DNA of 64,000 bases. Source: Thiobacillus sp. GTDB taxonomy: Bacteria > Pseudomonadota > Gammaproteobacteria > Burkholderiales > Thiobacillaceae. Each line of letters opens with the position of its first letter. The first letter of the stretch is position 1. The DNA lies in NCBI GenBank assembly GCA_019459325.1, contig JAIBFA010000014.1:62001-126000 (forward strand). The letters run 5' to 3'. Of the stretch, positions 10,700 to 19,758 are shown piece after piece. Below the pieces are notes generated by a model that had not been told where the DNA came from, made no database searches, and worked only from the letters and a program-made list of their open reading frames with translations. Position numbers and translations under genes: made by a program.

Positions 10700-11062
10700 A
10701 TGCTGGATATCAACAAAATGGTGGCCCAGGAACACGCCGAACCGGGTTCGCGTGGTCATCTGTTCGAACTGGATCCCTGGACGGAAGCGATGGCCATCGA
10801 GATGGCACGGCAGGACGGGCTGGAGCTGACCGACCAACACTTGGGCATCATTCGCTATCTGCGCGACTGCTATGCCGACCATGGCGGCACGGTCAACGCG
10901 CGCATGCTGATGCAGTCACTGGAAGAAGAGTTCGCCGGCATGGGCGGACACCGGTTTCTGTACACGCTGTTCCCGCAGGGGCCGATCGCCCAGGCCAGCC
11001 GCTATGCCGGACTCCCGCTGCCGCCCGGCACACGCGACCTGTCGTTCGGCACCACGCACTAG
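10700..11062 (+). CDS. DsrC/TusE-family protein lacking both redox cysteines (RspA type)
   Basis: A 120-aa protein with the DsrC/TusE signature near the C-terminus (FLYTLFPQGPIAQASRYAGLP). In DsrC the C-terminal arm carries two cysteines that bind sulfur, as in QxCKxAGLPKPTGCV. Here the first is replaced by Ser (QASRYAGLP) and the last by Thr (PPGT), and the tail continues for a further nine residues. The protein therefore cannot be a normal sulfur carrier. Cysteine-less homologues have been termed RspA and proposed to be regulatory. The start ATG has AAGGAGA 5-6 nt upstream. It has its own candidate promoter and is convergent with alr. Confidence 0.88.
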   Translation: MLDINKMVAQEHAEPGSRGHLFELDPWTEAMAIEMARQDGLELTDQHLGIIRYLRDCYADHGGTVNARMLMQSLEEEFAGMGGHRFLYTLFPQGPIAQASRYAGLPLPPGTRDLSFGTTH

Positions 11063-11068
11063 ATCGTC

Positions 11069-12136
11069 TTATTCGGTTTCATCTACCGGGACGCGCGCGG
11101 CCAGGGCGCAGAGCAGTTCATAGCTGCTGGTGCCGGCGGCCGCGGCCACCGCATCGACCGGCAGGCCCTCCCCCCACAGCACCACCGGGCTGCCGACACC
11201 GGCATCGGCGCACTCGCTCAGGTCCACGCACAGCATGTCCATCGACACCCGCCCCAGGGTTCGGCTCAGGCGGCCATTCACCAGAACCGGGGTGCCGGTC
11301 AGTGCATGACGCGGATAGCCGTCGGCGTAACCGCAGGCCACGACGCCCACCCGCATGGTGCGGTCGGCGCGGAACATCTGGCCGTACCCCACCCCCTCGC
11401 CCGCTTGCAGCGTCTGCACGCTGATGATTTCCGAAAGCAGGGTCATCGCCGGCCGCAGCCCCAAATGCTCGGCCGTCGTGTCGGTAAAGGGCGAGGCCCC
11501 ATACAGCACCAGCCCCGGGCGCACCCACGCCCCCAGAGTCTCGGGATAGCGCAGCAGCGCCGCCGAATTGGCGCTGCTCCACGGCAAATGGTGGCTGCCC
11601 ATTTCGCGCAGAAACGGCTGCAACTGCCAGTCCACCCCCGCGCCCTCGTCCGCCTGGGCAAAATGGGTCATCAAGGTGACGCCGGCCACGCCGGGCAAGC
11701 TTTGCACCCGAGCGACGATGGCGGCATGCTCGGCGAGCGGAAAACCCAGCCGATGCATACCGCTGTCGAACTTGAGAAAAACCCGAATGGGGCGCGAAGG
11801 CGGCTGGTGTTGCAGCCAGTCGAGCTGCGCCGCGTGGTGCAGCACCGGCCACAGGTCCAGTTCGGCGCAGGTGGCGATTTCGTCCGCGCCGAACATGCCT
11901 TCGAGCAGCAGAATAGGCTGCTCCACCCCCATCAGCCGCAGATTGGCGGCCTCTTCCAGCGTCAGCACGGCGAACCCGTCGGTTGCCGCCAACGCGCGCC
12001 GTGCGCGCGACAGCCCGTGACCGTAGGCATTCGCCTTGATCACGGCGAACACGCGCGCCGCCCCCGCGTGGCTGCGCGCCACGCGCAGGTTGTGCGCCAT
12101 CGCGCCAATGGAAATGCGCGCTTTGATGGGGCGCAT
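11069..12136 (-). CDS. alr: Alanine racemase
   Basis: A 355-aa PLP enzyme that converts L-alanine to D-alanine for peptidoglycan. Lys34 in FAVIKANAYGHG forms the PLP Schiff base, and the catalytic tyrosine lies in GEGVGYGQMFRA. The C-terminal beta domain contains RVSMDMLCVDLS. The start ATG gives MRPIKARISIGAMAHNL, the usual N-terminus, and begins 4 nt after the dnaB stop codon. dnaB-alr is a common order in Proteobacteria. The 3' end faces the DsrC-like gene. Confidence 0.96.
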   Translation of the reverse strand: MRPIKARISIGAMAHNLRVARSHAGAARVFAVIKANAYGHGLSRARRALAATDGFAVLTLEEAANLRLMGVEQPILLLEGMFGADEIATCAELDLWPVLHHAAQLDWLQHQPPSRPIRVFLKFDSGMHRLGFPLAEHAAIVARVQSLPGVAGVTLMTHFAQADEGAGVDWQLQPFLREMGSHHLPWSSANSAALLRYPETLGAWVRPGLVLYGASPFTDTTAEHLGLRPAMTLLSEIISVQTLQAGEGVGYGQMFRADRTMRVGVVACGYADGYPRHALTGTPVLVNGRLSRTLGRVSMDMLCVDLSECADAGVGSPVVLWGEGLPVDAVAAAAGTSSYELLCALAARVPVDETE

Positions 12137-12140
12137 CGAC

Positions 12141-13532
12141 TTAGTAAGAACCCGGCTGCGCCAGGGTTTCGAAGCGCGTGTACTCGCCGAGGAAGGCCAG
12201 CCGCACCGTGCCGATGGGGCCGTTACGCTGCTTGCTGATGATGATTTCGGCGGTGCCCTTGTCCTGCGTGTCGGGGTTGTAGACCTCGTCGCGATAGATG
12301 AACAGGATGACGTCGGCATCCTGCTCGATGGCGCCCGATTCGCGCAGGTCGGACATCACCGGACGCTTGTTGGGGCGCTGCTCCAGCCCGCGGTTCAGCT
12401 GAGACAGCGCGATCACCGGCACATGCAGCTCTTTCGCCAGGCCCTTCAACGCACGCGAGATTTCGGAAATTTCGGTGGCGCGGTTTTCGCCGCTGCTGCT
12501 GGCCGACATCAGCTGAATGTAGTCGATCACGATCAGGCCGAGCTTGCCGCACTGGCGCATCAGACGGCGCGCCCGCGCGCGCAGCTCCAGCACGTTGAGC
12601 CCCGGTGTCTCGTCGATGAATATCGGTGCCTCGTTGAGCTTGCCGAGCGCATAGGTGAGGCGCTGCCAGTCATCCTCGCCGAGCTTGCCGGTACGCAGCC
12701 GGTGCTGGTCGAGCCGACCGACCGACCCGATCATCCGCATCACCAGCTGGGTGCCCCCCATTTCCATCGAGAATACCGCCACCGGCAGGCCGGTATCGAG
12801 CGCGACGTTCTCCGCGATGTTGATCGAGAATGCGGTCTTGCCCATCGACGGCCGCCCGGCGACGATGACGAGGTCGCCCGGCTGCAGGCCCGAGGTTTTC
12901 TGGTCGAGGTCGTGAAAACCCGTGGGCACGCCGGTGATGCCGGAATCGTTGTCGCGGTGGTACAGCTCGTCGATGCGCTCGACCACCTCCTTCAAGAGCG
13001 GCTTGATTTCGATGAAGCCCGCCTGCCCGCGGCTGCCGGATTCGGCAATCTCGAACACCTTGGCCTCCGCCTCGTCGAGCAGCTGCGAGGCGCTGCGCCC
13101 GGCCGGCGAATAGGCGGTGTCGGCAATGCCGGTCGCCACTTCGGCCAGGCGGCGCATCACCGAGCGTTCGCGCACGATTTCGGCATAGCGGCGGATGTTG
13201 GCAGCCGACGGTGTATTGCTTGCCAGCGCCACGATATAGGCCAGCCCGCCCACGCTTTCGAGCTGTCCCATGGACTGCAGCGACTCGGCCACGGTCACGG
13301 CATCAGCCGGGCGGTTTTCGGCAATCTGCCGCACGATCGCGCGCAGGATCTGGCGATGGTCCTGACGGTAGAAGTCGCTTTCCGACACCACGTCGCCGAT
13401 GCGATCCCAGGCACCGTTGTCGAGCAGCAAGCCGCCCAGCACTGCCTGCTCGGCTTCGAGCGAATGCGGCGGCAGCCGCATTTGCGTCAGTTGGGGATCG
13501 GGATTTGTGTTGAACGAGTGGATGGCGGCCAT
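12141..13532 (-). CDS. dnaB: Replicative DNA helicase DnaB
   Basis: A 463-aa hexameric helicase that unwinds the replication fork. The N-terminal domain starts LPPHSLEAEQAVLGGLLLDN. A linker and the RecA-like ATPase follow, with Walker A GRPSMGKT at residues 226-233, Walker B LIVIDYIQLM, and the motif ALSQLNRGLEQR. No intein interrupts it. It lies downstream of rplI but is separated from it by a strong terminator, so it probably has its own promoter in the 13533-13610 interval, although no convincing hexamers are visible there. Confidence 0.97.
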   Translation of the reverse strand: MAAIHSFNTNPDPQLTQMRLPPHSLEAEQAVLGGLLLDNGAWDRIGDVVSESDFYRQDHRQILRAIVRQIAENRPADAVTVAESLQSMGQLESVGGLAYIVALASNTPSAANIRRYAEIVRERSVMRRLAEVATGIADTAYSPAGRSASQLLDEAEAKVFEIAESGSRGQAGFIEIKPLLKEVVERIDELYHRDNDSGITGVPTGFHDLDQKTSGLQPGDLVIVAGRPSMGKTAFSINIAENVALDTGLPVAVFSMEMGGTQLVMRMIGSVGRLDQHRLRTGKLGEDDWQRLTYALGKLNEAPIFIDETPGLNVLELRARARRLMRQCGKLGLIVIDYIQLMSASSSGENRATEISEISRALKGLAKELHVPVIALSQLNRGLEQRPNKRPVMSDLRESGAIEQDADVILFIYRDEVYNPDTQDKGTAEIIISKQRNGPIGTVRLAFLGEYTRFETLAQPGSY

Positions 13533-13611
13533 GGCAGGATTCTAGTCTTCAGCCCCCCCTCCTCCAAGGGATAAGGCTGTGGATAAAGCGTGTACAGCCG
13601 GGAATAAAAAA

Positions 13612-13628
13612 GGGAGCCACCGGCTCCC
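13612..13628 (-). terminator. Rho-independent terminator after rplI
   Basis: A perfect 7-bp stem GGGAGCC/GGCTCCC with a 3-nt loop is flanked by A and T runs on both sides, so on the minus strand it ends in CTTTTTT. It closes the rpsF-priB-rpsR-rplI transcript, and its symmetry would also allow termination from the other strand. Confidence 0.9.
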
Positions 13629-13650
13629 TTTTTGGCGTATCCGGGCGGAA

Positions 13651-14100
13651 TTACTGTTCGCCGGCCACCACCACCGTGATGTTGGCGGTCACGTCGGTAT
13701 GCAGCCCCAGCACCACCGGGTATTCACCAATGGCCTTGAACGGGCCTTCGGGCATACGGACTTCCGCCTTGACCACATCATGGCCTTGCGCTTTCAGTGC
13801 ATCGGCAATGTCCGCGTTGGTGATGGAGCCGAACAGGCGGCCATCGACGCCGGCTTTCTGGCTGATCTTCACGCTCGTGCCTTCCAGCTTTTCGGCGCGG
13901 CGCTGGGCATCGGCCAGCTTTTCGGCCGCCACGCGTTCCAGTTCGGCCTTTTGTGCGGCAAACGCTTCCATGTTGGCTTGCGTAGCGCGACGCGCACGGC
14001 CGGTCGGAATCAGAAAGTTGCGGGCATAGCCGTCTTTCACCTTGACCACGTCACCCAGGTTGCCCAGGTTGACGACTTTGTCGATCAGAATCACTTGCAT
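13651..14100 (-). CDS. rplI: 50S ribosomal protein L9
   Basis: A 149-aa two-domain ribosomal protein. The N-terminal rRNA-binding domain is [20 protein letters not shown] followed by [14 protein letters not shown] long connecting helix (residues about 45-80) and a C-terminal domain ([14 protein letters not shown]) follow. The ATG is preceded by GGAGAC. It is the last gene of the rpsF-priB-rpsR-rplI operon, 10 nt after rpsR. Confidence 0.98.
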   Translation of the reverse strand: MQVILIDKVVNLGNLGDVVKVKDGYARNFLIPTGRARRATQANMEAFAAQKAELERVAAEKLADAQRRAEKLEGTSVKISQKAGVDGRLFGSITNADIADALKAQGHDVVKAEVRMPEGPFKAIGEYPVVLGLHTDVTANITVVVAGEQ

Positions 14101-14110
14101 GGTCGTCTCC

Positions 14111-14401
14111 TCAATGCAGGTCGGTGTAGGGCATGAGCGCCAGGAAGCGCGCACGCTTGATTGCGGTGCCCAGCTGGCGCTGATAGTGCGCCTTGGTGCC
14201 GGTGATGCGGGCCGGAATGATACGGCCATTCTCGGCGATGAATTCCTTCAGCACGTCGATGTCCTTGTAATCGACCTCGACCACTTTCTCGGCGGTGAAG
14301 CGACAGAACTTGCGACGCTTGAAGAGACCACGATTGCCGCTGTCGCGGCCACCTTTTTTGGCGAACTTGCCGCCGGATTTACCACCCATGGGACGTGCCA
14401 T
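14111..14401 (-). CDS. rpsR: 30S ribosomal protein S18
   Basis: A 96-aa basic protein of the small-subunit platform. The family core [21 protein letters not shown] and the block [18 protein letters not shown] with the basic ending [15 protein letters not shown] are intact. The N-terminal extension [18 protein letters not shown] is Gly/Lys-rich and longer than in E. coli. It begins 3 nt after priB and precedes rplI. Confidence 0.98.
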   Translation of the reverse strand: MARPMGGKSGGKFAKKGGRDSGNRGLFKRRKFCRFTAEKVVEVDYKDIDVLKEFIAENGRIIPARITGTKAHYQRQLGTAIKRARFLALMPYTDLH

Positions 14402-14404
14402 GAT

Positions 14405-14695
14405 TTATTCCTTTTCGATTCGATTCAATATCAGGATCAGTTGTCGGCTGTTCACGCTGCGTCGGTTCAACGCGCCTTCCAGTTTTACCTGTGTTCCGGC
14501 AGCCAGTTTCGCCAGTTGGGCGGCAAGCGATCCGCTCGCCTGCACCGTCAACTCACATTCCACCTGCCTGGACTGCGCTGCCACTGTCTGACTGCTGCGG
14601 TGGAGGATCGCCGCTTCGGCAATCGGCACGCCCGCCGGACTGTAACGCACAGGGTCAACCTGGATAAGGGCTCCGCTGATGACCAGCCTGTTCAC
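14405..14695 (-). CDS. priB: Primosomal replication protein N (PriB)
   Basis: A 96-aa single-stranded-DNA-binding OB-fold protein of the PriA restart primosome. It has the PriB/SSB-like start NRLVISGALIQVDPVRYSPAGVPIAEAAILH and the end QLILILNRIE. The position between rpsF and rpsR is the classical one in beta- and gammaproteobacteria and supports the call against a second ssb. It is separated from rpsF by 20 nt. Confidence 0.95.
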   Translation of the reverse strand: MNRLVISGALIQVDPVRYSPAGVPIAEAAILHRSSQTVAAQSRQVECELTVQASGSLAAQLAKLAAGTQVKLEGALNRRSVNSRQLILILNRIEKE

Positions 14696-14715
14696 TCATT
14701 CAACCCGGCACTCAC

Positions 14716-15120
14716 TCAGGCTGCGGCTGCGGCAGGCTGTTCGGCGGCCACTTCTGCCTTGGCAGCTTCCGGCTTAGCGCTGTCCAGAATGTCACGCGAC
14801 TTTTCTTCCTTCATCATCGGCGACGCCGTGGTCACGGCGTCGTCACGCTTGATGGTCAGATGACGCAGCACGGCATCGTTGAACTTGAAACCGTGCTCGA
14901 GTTCTTCTAGGGTTTCCTGGTCGCACTCGATGTTCATCAGCACGTAGTGGGCCTTGTGGACCTTCTGGATCGGGTAGGCCATCTGACGGCGGCCCCAGTC
15001 TTCCAGGCGGTGGACGCTGCCGCCCCGCGTGGTGATATTGCTGCGATAGCGTTCGATCATGGCGGGCACTTGCTCGCTCTGATCGGGATGGACGATAAAT
15101 ACGATTTCGTAATGCCGCAT
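14716..15120 (-). CDS. rpsF: 30S ribosomal protein S6
   Basis: A 134-aa ribosomal protein with the S6 pattern [39 protein letters not shown] and [12 protein letters not shown]. The C-terminal tail after residue about 105 is a low-complexity Ala/Glu/Lys-rich extension, variable in this family and modified by glutamylation in some bacteria. The start ATG lies 6 nt after AAAGGAA; the TTG before it is not needed. It is first in the ribosomal operon. A TTGACC -35-like element at about 15190 is the only promoter hint upstream. Confidence 0.98.
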   Translation of the reverse strand: MRHYEIVFIVHPDQSEQVPAMIERYRSNITTRGGSVHRLEDWGRRQMAYPIQKVHKAHYVLMNIECDQETLEELEHGFKFNDAVLRHLTIKRDDAVTTASPMMKEEKSRDILDSAKPEAAKAEVAAEQPAAAAA

Positions 15121-15198
15121 CAAGTTTCCTTTCGGTTAAGCCCCCCGCTGCGGTGCGGTGGAGCAAGGCAAAAAACATAGACCAAGGTCAAAAAACAA

Positions 15199-15216
15199 TC
15201 CCCGGCAAACCGGGGA
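15199..15216 (-). terminator. Second terminator after the amino-acid decarboxylase gene
   Basis: A perfect 7-bp stem TCCCCGG/CCGGGGA with a 4-nt loop runs on the minus strand into TTGTTTTTTG. It is the stronger of two consecutive hairpins that insulate the rpsF operon from the upstream decarboxylase gene. Confidence 0.88.
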
Positions 15217-15251
15217 CTGCGAATCATACGCTTTTTGCCTGACAAAACAAG

Positions 15252-15275
15252 CCTGTCGCCGCACCCGACGACAGG
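15252..15275 (-). terminator. First terminator after the amino-acid decarboxylase gene
   Basis: A 7-bp stem CCTGTCG/CGACAGG with a 10-nt loop begins 1 nt after the decarboxylase stop codon and is followed by CTTGTTTTG on the minus strand. It works in tandem with the hairpin at 15199-15216. Confidence 0.75.
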
Positions 15276-15276
15276 T

Positions 15277-17520
15277 TCAGATCACGCAATCGACGTAATA
15301 CGTGGCCTTGCCGTCCACCACATCCTCGACCAGACCGTGCACGTCGGTTTCGAAGCCGGGGAATTTCACGTTGAAGTCACGCGTGAACTGCAGATAGCGC
15401 ACGATGGTGCTGTTGAAACGTTCCCCCGGAATCAGCAAGGGAATGCCCGGAGGATAAGGCGTCACCAGCATGGCAGTGATGCGGCCTTCAAGCTGGTCAA
15501 TTTCAACACGCTCGATTTCGCGGTGCGCCATCTTGGAAAAGGCATCGGCCGGCTTCATCGCCGGCGCCATTTCCGACAGATACATCTCGGTAGTCAGGCG
15601 TGCCACGTCGTTGGCCTTGTAGATGGCGTGGATCTGGTCGCACAGGTCCTTGAGCCCGGTTTTCTCGTAGCGCGGATGCTTCTCGATGAATTCGGGCAGC
15701 ACGCGCCAAAGCGGCTGGTTTTCGTCGTAGTCGGCCTTGAACTGCTGCAGCGCGGTCACCAGCGTGTTCCAGCGGCCCTTGGTGATGCCGATGGTGAACA
15801 TGATGAAGAAGGAATACAGCCCGGTCTTCTCGACGATGACGCCGTGCTCGGCCAGGTATTTGGTAACGATCGCCGCCGGGAGGCCCCAGTCGGCGAAAGC
15901 GCCGTCCATGTCCAGACCGGGCGTGATGACGGTGGCCTTGATCGGGTCGAGCAGGTTGAAGCCGGGCGCGAGGTTGCCGAACTCGTGCCAGCGCTCGCCG
16001 GCTTTCAGCATCCAGTCCTCGCGGTCGCCCACGCCTTCGTCGGCCAGCTTCTCGGGTCCCCACACCTTGAACCACCAGGAATCGCCGAACTCCTCGTCGA
16101 CCTTGCGCATGGCGCGGCGGAAATCGAGCGCTTCCTTGATCGACTCCTCGACCAGGGCGGGGCCGCCGGGCGGTTCCATCATCGCCGCCGCCACGTCGCA
16201 CGAGGCGATGATGGCGTACTGCGGCGAGGTCGAGGTGTGCATCAGATTGGCTTCGTTGATGCGGGGGAAGTCGAGCTTGCGCGTCTCCGAGTCCTGCACC
16301 AGGATCTGCGAGGCCTGCGAGAGACCTGCCAGCAGCTTGTGCGTCGACTGGGTGGCGAACACCAGCGCATCCTTGGCCCGCGGACGGTCCTTGCCGATGG
16401 CGTGCATGCCGCGATAGAAGTCGTGGAAGGTCGCGTGCGGCAGCCAGGCCTCGTCGAAATGCAGCGTGTCGATGTAGTCGCCGAGCAGTTCCTTGATCAT
16501 GTCGACGTTGTAGAGGATGCCGTCGTAGGTCGATTGGGTGATGGTAAGGATGCGCGGTTTGCGCTTCACGTCCTTGGCGAACGGATGCGCGGCAATTTTT
16601 TTCTCGATGTTTTCAGGACGGAATTCGTCCAGCGGGATCGGCCCGATGATGCCGTAGTGGTTACGCGTCGGCGTCAGGAAAATCGGGATCGCGCCGCACA
16701 TGATGATGGCGTGCAGGATAGACTTGTGGCAGTTGCGGTCGACCACGACGATGTCGCCCGGCGCCACGGTGGCGTGCCACACCATCTTGTTCGACGACGA
16801 GGTGCCGTTGGTGACGAAGAATAGATGATCGCAGTTGAAGATGCGCGCCGCATTGCGCTCCGACGCCCCCACCGGGCCGGTGTGGTCGAGCAGTTGGCCG
16901 AGTTCGTCCACCGCGTTGCAGACGTCGGCACGCAGCAGGTTCTCGCCGAAGAACTGGTGGAACATCTGCCCGATCGGCGACTTCAGGAAGGCCACGCCGC
17001 CGGAATGGCCAGGGCAGTGCCAGGAATACGAGCCGTCCGCCGCGTAATGGGTCAGCGCGCGGAAGAACGGCGGCACCAGCGAATCAAGGTAGGCGCGCGC
17101 TTCGCGGCCGATATAGCGGGCGAGAAATTCCGGCGTGTCTTCCAGCATGTGGATGAAGCCGTTCAACTCGCGCAGGATGTCGTTCGGGATATGGCGCGCG
17201 GTGCGCGTTTCGCCATGCAGGAAAATCGGGATTTCGGCATTGCGGAAGCGCACTTCCTCAACGAAGGCGCGCAGCTTTTGCAGCGCCTTGCCCGTATCCT
17301 CGTCGCTGCCCGCCAGTTCCTCGTCGTCGATCGACAGCACGAAGGCCGAAGCCCGCGCCTGCTGCTGCGCGAACGAAGTCAGGTCGCCGAAGTTGGTGAC
17401 GCCCAGCACCTCCATGCCTTCTTTTTCGATCGCCTCGGCGAGCGTGCGGATACCGAGCCCCGAGGCGTTTTCGGAGCGAAAGTCTTCATCAATGATGACA
17501 ACGGGAAAGCGGAAGCGCAT
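15277..17520 (-). CDS. Orn/Lys/Arg decarboxylase, class I PLP
   Basis: A 747-aa decarboxylase with the three parts of the bacterial inducible family: an N-terminal response-regulator-like wing (FPVVIIDEDFR, residues 5-15), the PLP fold-type-I core, and a C-terminal domain. The PLP lysine is Lys395 in QSTHKLLAG, the ring-binding Asp is Asp356 in HFDEAW, and the phosphate-binding region is NGTSSSNKMV. The substrate (arginine, lysine or ornithine) cannot be decided from sequence here; length is closest to the arginine enzyme AdiA (about 755 aa). No antiporter gene is adjacent. A biosynthetic or housekeeping role is therefore as likely as acid resistance. It is followed by two terminators. Confidence 0.9.
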   Translation of the reverse strand: MRFRFPVVIIDEDFRSENASGLGIRTLAEAIEKEGMEVLGVTNFGDLTSFAQQQARASAFVLSIDDEELAGSDEDTGKALQKLRAFVEEVRFRNAEIPIFLHGETRTARHIPNDILRELNGFIHMLEDTPEFLARYIGREARAYLDSLVPPFFRALTHYAADGSYSWHCPGHSGGVAFLKSPIGQMFHQFFGENLLRADVCNAVDELGQLLDHTGPVGASERNAARIFNCDHLFFVTNGTSSSNKMVWHATVAPGDIVVVDRNCHKSILHAIIMCGAIPIFLTPTRNHYGIIGPIPLDEFRPENIEKKIAAHPFAKDVKRKPRILTITQSTYDGILYNVDMIKELLGDYIDTLHFDEAWLPHATFHDFYRGMHAIGKDRPRAKDALVFATQSTHKLLAGLSQASQILVQDSETRKLDFPRINEANLMHTSTSPQYAIIASCDVAAAMMEPPGGPALVEESIKEALDFRRAMRKVDEEFGDSWWFKVWGPEKLADEGVGDREDWMLKAGERWHEFGNLAPGFNLLDPIKATVITPGLDMDGAFADWGLPAAIVTKYLAEHGVIVEKTGLYSFFIMFTIGITKGRWNTLVTALQQFKADYDENQPLWRVLPEFIEKHPRYEKTGLKDLCDQIHAIYKANDVARLTTEMYLSEMAPAMKPADAFSKMAHREIERVEIDQLEGRITAMLVTPYPPGIPLLIPGERFNSTIVRYLQFTRDFNVKFPGFETDVHGLVEDVVDGKATYYVDCVI

Positions 17521-17582
17521 GACGGCTCCTCAGTCTGGGCGTGGAAAAACGCGGATTGTACGTCGGACAGGAGACGGTGACG

Positions 17583-18149
17583 TTAAATTTTGGGCAGGGT
17601 CACGCCAACTTGGCCTTGGTATTTGCCGCCGCGGTCGCGGTACGAGATTTCGCACACCTCGTCGGACTCGAGGAACAGCATCTGTGCCACGCCTTCGTTG
17701 GCGTAGATGCGTGCAGGTAGAGGCGTGGTGTTGGAAAACTCCAGCGTCACGTGGCCTTCCCATTCGGGTTCGAGCGGCGTCACGTTGACGATGATGCCGC
17801 AGCGCGCATAGGTGCTTTTGCCGAGGCAAATGGTCAGCACGTTGCGCGGGATCCGGAAATATTCCACCGTGCGCGCCAGCGCAAAGGAGTTCGGCGGGAT
17901 GATGCAGGAATCGCCCTTCACCTCCACGAAGGAGTTCGGATCGAACGCCTTGGGATCGACGATGGTGGAATTGATGTTGGTGAATAGCTTGAATTCGTCG
18001 GCACAGCGCACGTCGTAGCCGTAGCTCGACGTGCCGTACGACACGATGGAGCGTCCACCCACCTGCTTGACCTGCCCCGGTTCGAACGGTTCGATCATGC
18101 CTTGCTCAGCCGCCATGCGGCGGATCCATCGGTCGGACTTGATGCTCAT
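17583..18149 (-). CDS. dcd: dCTP deaminase
   Basis: A 188-aa trimeric enzyme that deaminates dCTP to dUTP for dTTP synthesis. Family motifs are intact: [41 protein letters not shown] and the catalytic region [16 protein letters not shown] (Glu), with GVAQMLF near the end. The ATG overlaps the apbC stop codon by one base (TGATG), so the two genes are coupled. apbC-dcd is a frequent betaproteobacterial pair. Confidence 0.97.
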   Translation of the reverse strand: MSIKSDRWIRRMAAEQGMIEPFEPGQVKQVGGRSIVSYGTSSYGYDVRCADEFKLFTNINSTIVDPKAFDPNSFVEVKGDSCIIPPNSFALARTVEYFRIPRNVLTICLGKSTYARCGIIVNVTPLEPEWEGHVTLEFSNTTPLPARIYANEGVAQMLFLESDEVCEISYRDRGGKYQGQVGVTLPKI

Positions 18150-19237
18150 CAGGTATTGGAGATGACGATGTTGGGGAATTTGGCGGAGTGATCCACCGCG
18201 GTTTCGCCGATTTTAACCGCAACGCGGCGCGCGATCTTCTTGTAGATCTCGGTCACGCGGCCTTCGGGATCGGACACCACCGACGGCTTGCCGGAATCGG
18301 TATCGGCGCGGATGGCCCCGTCGAGCGGCAGCGCGCCGAGGAATTCGACGTTGTAGTCCTTGCACATGCGTTCGCCGCCGCCTTCGCCGAAGATGCGCTC
18401 TTCGTGGCCGCAGTTCGAGCAGATGTGAAGGCTCATGTTCTCGACCACGCCGATGATGGGAATGCCGACCTTCTCGAACATCTTGAGGCCCTTGCGCGCG
18501 TCGATCAGCGCGATGTCCTGCGGCGTGGTGACGATCACTGCGCCGGTCACCGGCACGCGCTGCGCCAGCGTCAGCTGGATGTCGCCGGTGCCCGGCGGCA
18601 GGTCGACCACCAGGTAGTCGAGCTCGCTCCAGTTGGTGTTGTTGAGCAGCTGCTCCAGTGCCTGCGTGACCATCGGGCCGCGCCACACCATGGGGGTTTC
18701 GACGTCGATCAGGAAGCCGATCGACATCGCCTGGATGCCATGGCCGATCAGTGGCTCGAGGTTCTTGCCGTCGGTCGATTCGGGCTTGTCGGTGATGCCG
18801 AGCATGGTCGGCTGCGACGGCCCGTAGATGTCGGCGTCCAGCATGCCGACGCGCGCGCCTTCGGCGGACAGCGCCAGCGCCAGGTTGACGGCGGTGGTGG
18901 ATTTGCCGACGCCGCCCTTGCCGGAGGCCACGGCGATGATGTTCTTGACGTTGGGAATCAGTTTCACGCCACGCTGCACGCTGTGCGAAACGATCTTGAA
19001 GCTGACGTTTGCGGTGGCGCTGGTGACGCCTTCGATGCTTTTGAGCTTGTCTTCGATCTGCTGTTTGATGGTGGCCAGTTGGCTCTGCGCCGGATAGCTC
19101 AGCAGGATGTCGACCGACACGGAACCGCCGTCGATCTTGATGTTGCGGGCAGATTTGGTCGAGACGTAATCTTTTTGGGTGTTGGGGTCGACCAACTCTT
19201 TTAGTGCGGTCTGCACCTGAAGTTCAGAAACGGCCAT
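18149..19237 (-). CDS. apbC: Fe-S cluster carrier ATPase ApbC/Mrp
   Basis: A 362-aa P-loop scaffold that binds and transfers Fe-S clusters. An N-terminal MIP18/DUF59 domain (residues 1-85) is followed by the deviant Walker A GKGGVGKS (106-113). The [10 protein letters not shown] and VDLPPGTGD motifs follow, and then the cluster-ligand pair CSNC. Length matches the Mrp family. A candidate promoter lies 32-62 nt upstream of the start, and dcd follows in the same transcript. Confidence 0.96.
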   Translation of the reverse strand: MAVSELQVQTALKELVDPNTQKDYVSTKSARNIKIDGGSVSVDILLSYPAQSQLATIKQQIEDKLKSIEGVTSATANVSFKIVSHSVQRGVKLIPNVKNIIAVASGKGGVGKSTTAVNLALALSAEGARVGMLDADIYGPSQPTMLGITDKPESTDGKNLEPLIGHGIQAMSIGFLIDVETPMVWRGPMVTQALEQLLNNTNWSELDYLVVDLPPGTGDIQLTLAQRVPVTGAVIVTTPQDIALIDARKGLKMFEKVGIPIIGVVENMSLHICSNCGHEERIFGEGGGERMCKDYNVEFLGALPLDGAIRADTDSGKPSVVSDPEGRVTEIYKKIARRVAVKIGETAVDHSAKFPNIVISNT

Positions 19238-19269
19238 GGTTGCTCCAGCGGGTTAATTAGCAATCGCTC

Positions 19270-19299
19270 ATTTTAACGAATTCCGCCGCTTTAGGTGAA
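19270..19299 (-). promoter_or_regulatory. Candidate promoter of apbC-dcd
   Basis: On the minus strand TTCACC (19294-19299) and TAAAAT (19270-19275) are separated by 18 nt, upstream of the apbC ATG. The -10 matches five of six and the -35 four of six positions. Further upstream, an isolated hairpin TCCCTGC/GCAGGGA (19325-19343) without a T-tract lies just beyond the end of the preceding small gene. Confidence 0.45.
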
Positions 19300-19376
19300 C
19301 GGAAACGCAGAACGGGCGCGGGATTCCCTGCCATTCGCAGGGATATACAGGCCTGTCCGGACGTCATCAGGTGGGC

Positions 19377-19736
19377 TTAACGGGGCTCGGCGTAATGCGC
19401 CACCAGCACGGCCTCGGGAACGCGCAAGCGGATCGCCGCGACCAGTTCGCTGATCGCGCCTTGCCGAGGGCGCAGCGACACCCACAGCAGATTGAGTTTG
19501 AGGTTGAGGTCAGCGAACACCACATCCTGGTGCAAGGCCAGCACAGCCTGAATATCGCGCGAGGCGCGCTCGATCTCGGCGCTCGGCCGGCTGCGCAGGC
19601 GCGGGATCAGCATCATGAAATCGGTCAGCAGCACCCCGGCGCTGTCGCGCGTGGGCGCAAGCTGCCACAAAGGCACACCCGGAACTACATCGGCATCGGC
19701 CGTCAGCGTGGTTGAAGCATAAATCCGTATCTTCAT
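19377..19736 (-). CDS. Hypothetical protein, 119 aa
   Basis: I do not recognise this protein. It is soluble, begins MKIRIYASTTLTADADVVPG, and has an Arg-rich central region (IPRLRSRPSAEIERASRDIQ). The end is hydrophobic-alternating (LNLKLNLLWVSLRPRQGAISELVAAIRLR). The mix of beta strands and helices suggests a small alpha/beta fold. GGAGG lies 4 nt before the ATG, which is preferred over the GTG one codon upstream. It follows rppH by 22 nt and probably shares its transcript. Codon use is like its neighbours, so it is likely a real gene of limited distribution. Confidence 0.7.
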   Translation of the reverse strand: MKIRIYASTTLTADADVVPGVPLWQLAPTRDSAGVLLTDFMMLIPRLRSRPSAEIERASRDIQAVLALHQDVVFADLNLKLNLLWVSLRPRQGAISELVAAIRLRVPEAVLVAHYAEPR

Positions 19737-19758
19737 CACGCCTCCGACGTCCAGCAGC

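Noticed and set aside
15277-17520. Calling the decarboxylase specifically adiA or cadA
   Set aside because: The substrate-specific residues cannot be judged by eye, and no antiporter or regulator of an acid-resistance system is adjacent.
18188-19204. A 338-codon frame on the plus strand opposite apbC
   Set aside because: Antisense shadow of apbC with low-complexity composition.
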